Source of the DNA: JBMYRH01 sp049602155
Lineage (GTDB): Bacteria; Myxococcota_A; UBA9042; PHBI01; JBMYRH01
DNA: 5,642 nt
Direction of reading: 5' to 3'
Assembly: GCA_049602155.1 (NCBI GenBank)
Contig: JBMYRH010000065.1
Span: 1-5,642 of the forward strand
How positions within the stretch are numbered: the stretch's first letter is position 1; each line of letters begins with the position of its first letter. A program made the position numbers and the translations under genes. The notes below the pieces were generated by a model. It was not told the origin of the DNA and searched no databases. It saw only the letters and a program-made list of their open reading frames with translations. This document shows positions 4,507 through 5,642 of the stretch, in pieces.

Positions 4507-5642
4507 GGCGCGTAAGCATGACGAGGTTCTTCATCACACTGGGCGTCGTCGGGGGCCTCGTCTCGCCTGTGTTTGCAGCTCCGGTGAGCACTGTGCCGAG
4601 CGCGGATCTTACGGGTGACAACACGGTGAATTCGGCGGACTTCCAGTGCATGGTAAGGCTCAACATGGCGATGCAGTCCATTGTCGATCCCACACAAGAC
4701 GCCTGTGTGACCGACGTCGAATGCAACGCGAATCACTTCTGCGGACGGGCGTTTGAACACAACGCGTGTCTGCCGAACTGTCTCGCCGCAGCTTCCAGCG
4801 TCGGTGACAGCGAGTCCGAGCCGAGCTGCGCCGAGGGTGATGATGACGCGGCCTGCCTCGGAGAGGTCCCCCGCCACAGCACGGACCTCAACTGTGATGG
4901 CGAGATCAACAACGCGGATTTTCAGATCTTGGTCGCCCTCGTCTTGCAGAAGCTTGGTGGACCAGGGACCCCCGATTTGGACGGCGATGGCGTCCTGAAT
5001 GCGTGCGACGACGATAGCGATGACGATGGCGACCCGGACGAGAGCGATTGCGCGCCGCTTGACCCAGCGATCCATGCTGACGCGGACGAGCTCTGCGATG
5101 GCGTTGATAACAACTGCGACGGACTCATCGACGGCGATGACCCTGCCATCGTCCAAGAACTCTGTGAGCTCCAGAGTGGTGTCTGTGTCGAGAGCGTCAC
5201 TGTGTCCTGTTTTGAGGGGGCCTGGGAGCCCTGTGTGCCGGCTGATTATGCGCTCTCAAACGCGCATTATGAGGAGACAGAGACCCTGTGCGATGGCCTG
5301 GACAATGACTGTGACGGCTTCATTGACGGAGAGGACAGCGATCTTGTCGACCAATGCGGCTGTGGAGACGGGGAGTGTGCTGACGATGAGAATTGTCAGA
5401 GCTGTGCTGAAGACTGTGGGTGCGATCCCCTCGCTCCGTGCGTTGCAGAGGGAGATAGCTACGCGTGTGATTCATGTCCCGATGGTTACTCGGGAGACGG
5501 CAGCCTTGGGTGCACTGATATCGACGAGTGCGCTGACGCGCCGTGCTTAAACGGCGGCATCTGCACCGACGGCGTGGCGAGCTTCAGCTGCGCCTGCGCA
5601 GCGGGCTTTGAGGGCGAGACCTGCGACGTCAACATCGACGAG
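4503..5642 (+). CDS. secreted dockerin-like / MopE / EGF multidomain protein (partial, runs off right edge)
   Basis: The 380 readable residues have no stop, so the protein is longer. A Sec signal peptide (MRRVSMTRFF, hydrophobic core, PVFA-AP) is probably cut near residue 25. Two dockerin-like calcium loops follow, DLTGDNTVNSADF (from 35) and DLNCDGEINNADF (from 128), separated by a Cys-rich insert (68-118). Next is a TSP3-like Asp-rich stretch (158-182) running into a MopE-type motif CDGVDNNCDGLID (198-210). A Cys module with W-E-P-C follows, then a second motif CDGLDNDCDGFID (263-275), and CGDGxCxxxExCxxCxxDCG (287-306). An incomplete EGF unit (307-337) is followed by a full calcium-binding EGF module (339-374) with six cysteines and C-x-D-x4-F-x-C. 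The last residues, NIDE, begin another EGF repeat. Calcium-stabilised extracellular adhesion or matrix roles are plausible; no catalytic domain is visible. The gene is coupled to the upstream lipoprotein, its likely anchor. Confidence 0.88.
   Translation, partial: MRRVSMTRFFITLGVVGGLVSPVFAAPVSTVPSADLTGDNTVNSADFQCMVRLNMAMQSIVDPTQDACVTDVECNANHFCGRAFEHNACLPNCLAAASSVGDSESEPSCAEGDDDAACLGEVPRHSTDLNCDGEINNADFQILVALVLQKLGGPGTPDLDGDGVLNACDDDSDDDGDPDESDCAPLDPAIHADADELCDGVDNNCDGLIDGDDPAIVQELCELQSGVCVESVTVSCFEGAWEPCVPADYALSNAHYEETETLCDGLDNDCDGFIDGEDSDLVDQCGCGDGECADDENCQSCAEDCGCDPLAPCVAEGDSYACDSCPDGYSGDGSLGCTDIDECADAPCLNGGICTDGVASFSCACAAGFEGETCDVNIDE
4605..4667 (+). repeat. dockerin-like calcium-binding repeat 1
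   Basis: Residues 35-55 follow the dockerin half-repeat: D35, T37, D39, N43 and D46 in loop positions, then F47 and a helix-like FQCMVRLNM. It aligns with repeat 2 as GDNTVNSADFQ against CDGEINNADFQ. T37 replaces the usual Asn at loop position 3. Confidence 0.65.
4884..4946 (+). repeat. dockerin-like calcium-binding repeat 2
   Basis: Residues 128-148 place D128, N130, D132, E134, N136 and D139 at the EF-hand-like loop positions, followed by the helix FQILVALVL. It is closer to consensus than repeat 1. It starts 93 residues after repeat 1, far more than in a standard dockerin. Confidence 0.7.
5094..5132 (+). repeat. MopE-type metal-binding motif 1
   Basis: Encodes CDGVDNNCDGLID (residues 198-210), preceded by DxDxDG-type Asp loops and SDCAPLDPAIHADADE. 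That order matches the MopE-type repeat (DCdD...PGA.E.CDGxDNDCDG). In other proteins the motif has been associated with metal binding; here that is inferred. Confidence 0.8.
5289..5327 (+). repeat. MopE-type metal-binding motif 2
   Basis: Encodes CDGLDNDCDGFID (residues 263-275), 65 residues after motif 1. The spacer carries the C-x5-GVC...C-x3-AWEPC pattern that often separates such motifs in this kind of protein. Confidence 0.8.

Noticed and set aside
4224..5156. Leftward 310-codon open frame
   Set aside because: It is antisense to the lipoprotein and dockerin-like genes, whose forward frames carry clear domains. Val/Arg/Ala-rich composition is expected for the reverse of Asp-rich coding DNA.
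1..5642. tRNA, rRNA, CRISPR array, insertion sequence or attachment site
   Set aside because: No direct-repeat array, transposase frame, terminal inverted repeats or tRNA-like cloverleaf was seen on either strand.

Overview
The window looks like a GC-rich Gram-negative chromosome. The best guess is a former 'deltaproteobacterial' lineage such as Myxococcota or Bradymonadota. This rests on the right-hand third, where one secreted protein combines EGF-like, MopE-type (CDGxDNxCDGxID), thrombospondin-3-like and dockerin-like modules, a mix typical of those groups. The assignment is an inference; no rRNA or marker gene is present.

Left part (1-3271): a tyrosine / 4-hydroxyphenylpyruvate degradation cluster. 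hpd (4-hydroxyphenylpyruvate dioxygenase) reads leftward off the window edge, with only its stop codon missing. A MarR-family regulator reads rightward, divergent from hpd. Next come maiA (maleylacetoacetate isomerase) and, upstream of it, a fumarylacetoacetate hydrolase gene, both reading leftward as a two-gene operon 13 nt apart. The enzymes cover 4-hydroxyphenylpyruvate to homogentisate, and maleylacetoacetate to fumarate plus acetoacetate. The step between, homogentisate 1,2-dioxygenase (hmgA), is not here and may follow hpd outside the window. A perfect 16-bp palindrome, AGTTGTAATTACAACT, lies between hpd and marR, over the candidate -10 of marR and touching the candidate -35 of hpd. It is the obvious candidate operator for autoregulation and pathway control. 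marR and maiA converge so tightly that their stop codons overlap.

Middle (3272-3567): a 296-nt non-coding gap between the divergent fah and a surface-protein gene. It holds a good leftward sigma70-like promoter (CTGACA-18-TACAAT), a leader of about 200 nt before fah, and a degenerate look-alike of the palindrome.

Right part (3568-5642): two rightward, translationally coupled genes (ATGA overlap, strong Shine-Dalgarno). The first encodes a lipoprotein (lipobox LAGC) with one calcium-binding EGF module and a C-terminal beta-rich domain that resembles a cohesin. The second encodes a Sec-exported, Asp/Cys-rich multidomain protein. It has two dockerin-like calcium loops split by a cysteine-rich insert, then TSP3/MopE repeats, a CGDGxC cysteine module and EGF modules, and it is still open at the right edge. 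The most interesting hypothesis is that they form a non-cellulosomal cohesin-dockerin pair, with the lipoprotein anchoring the secreted repeat protein at the cell surface.
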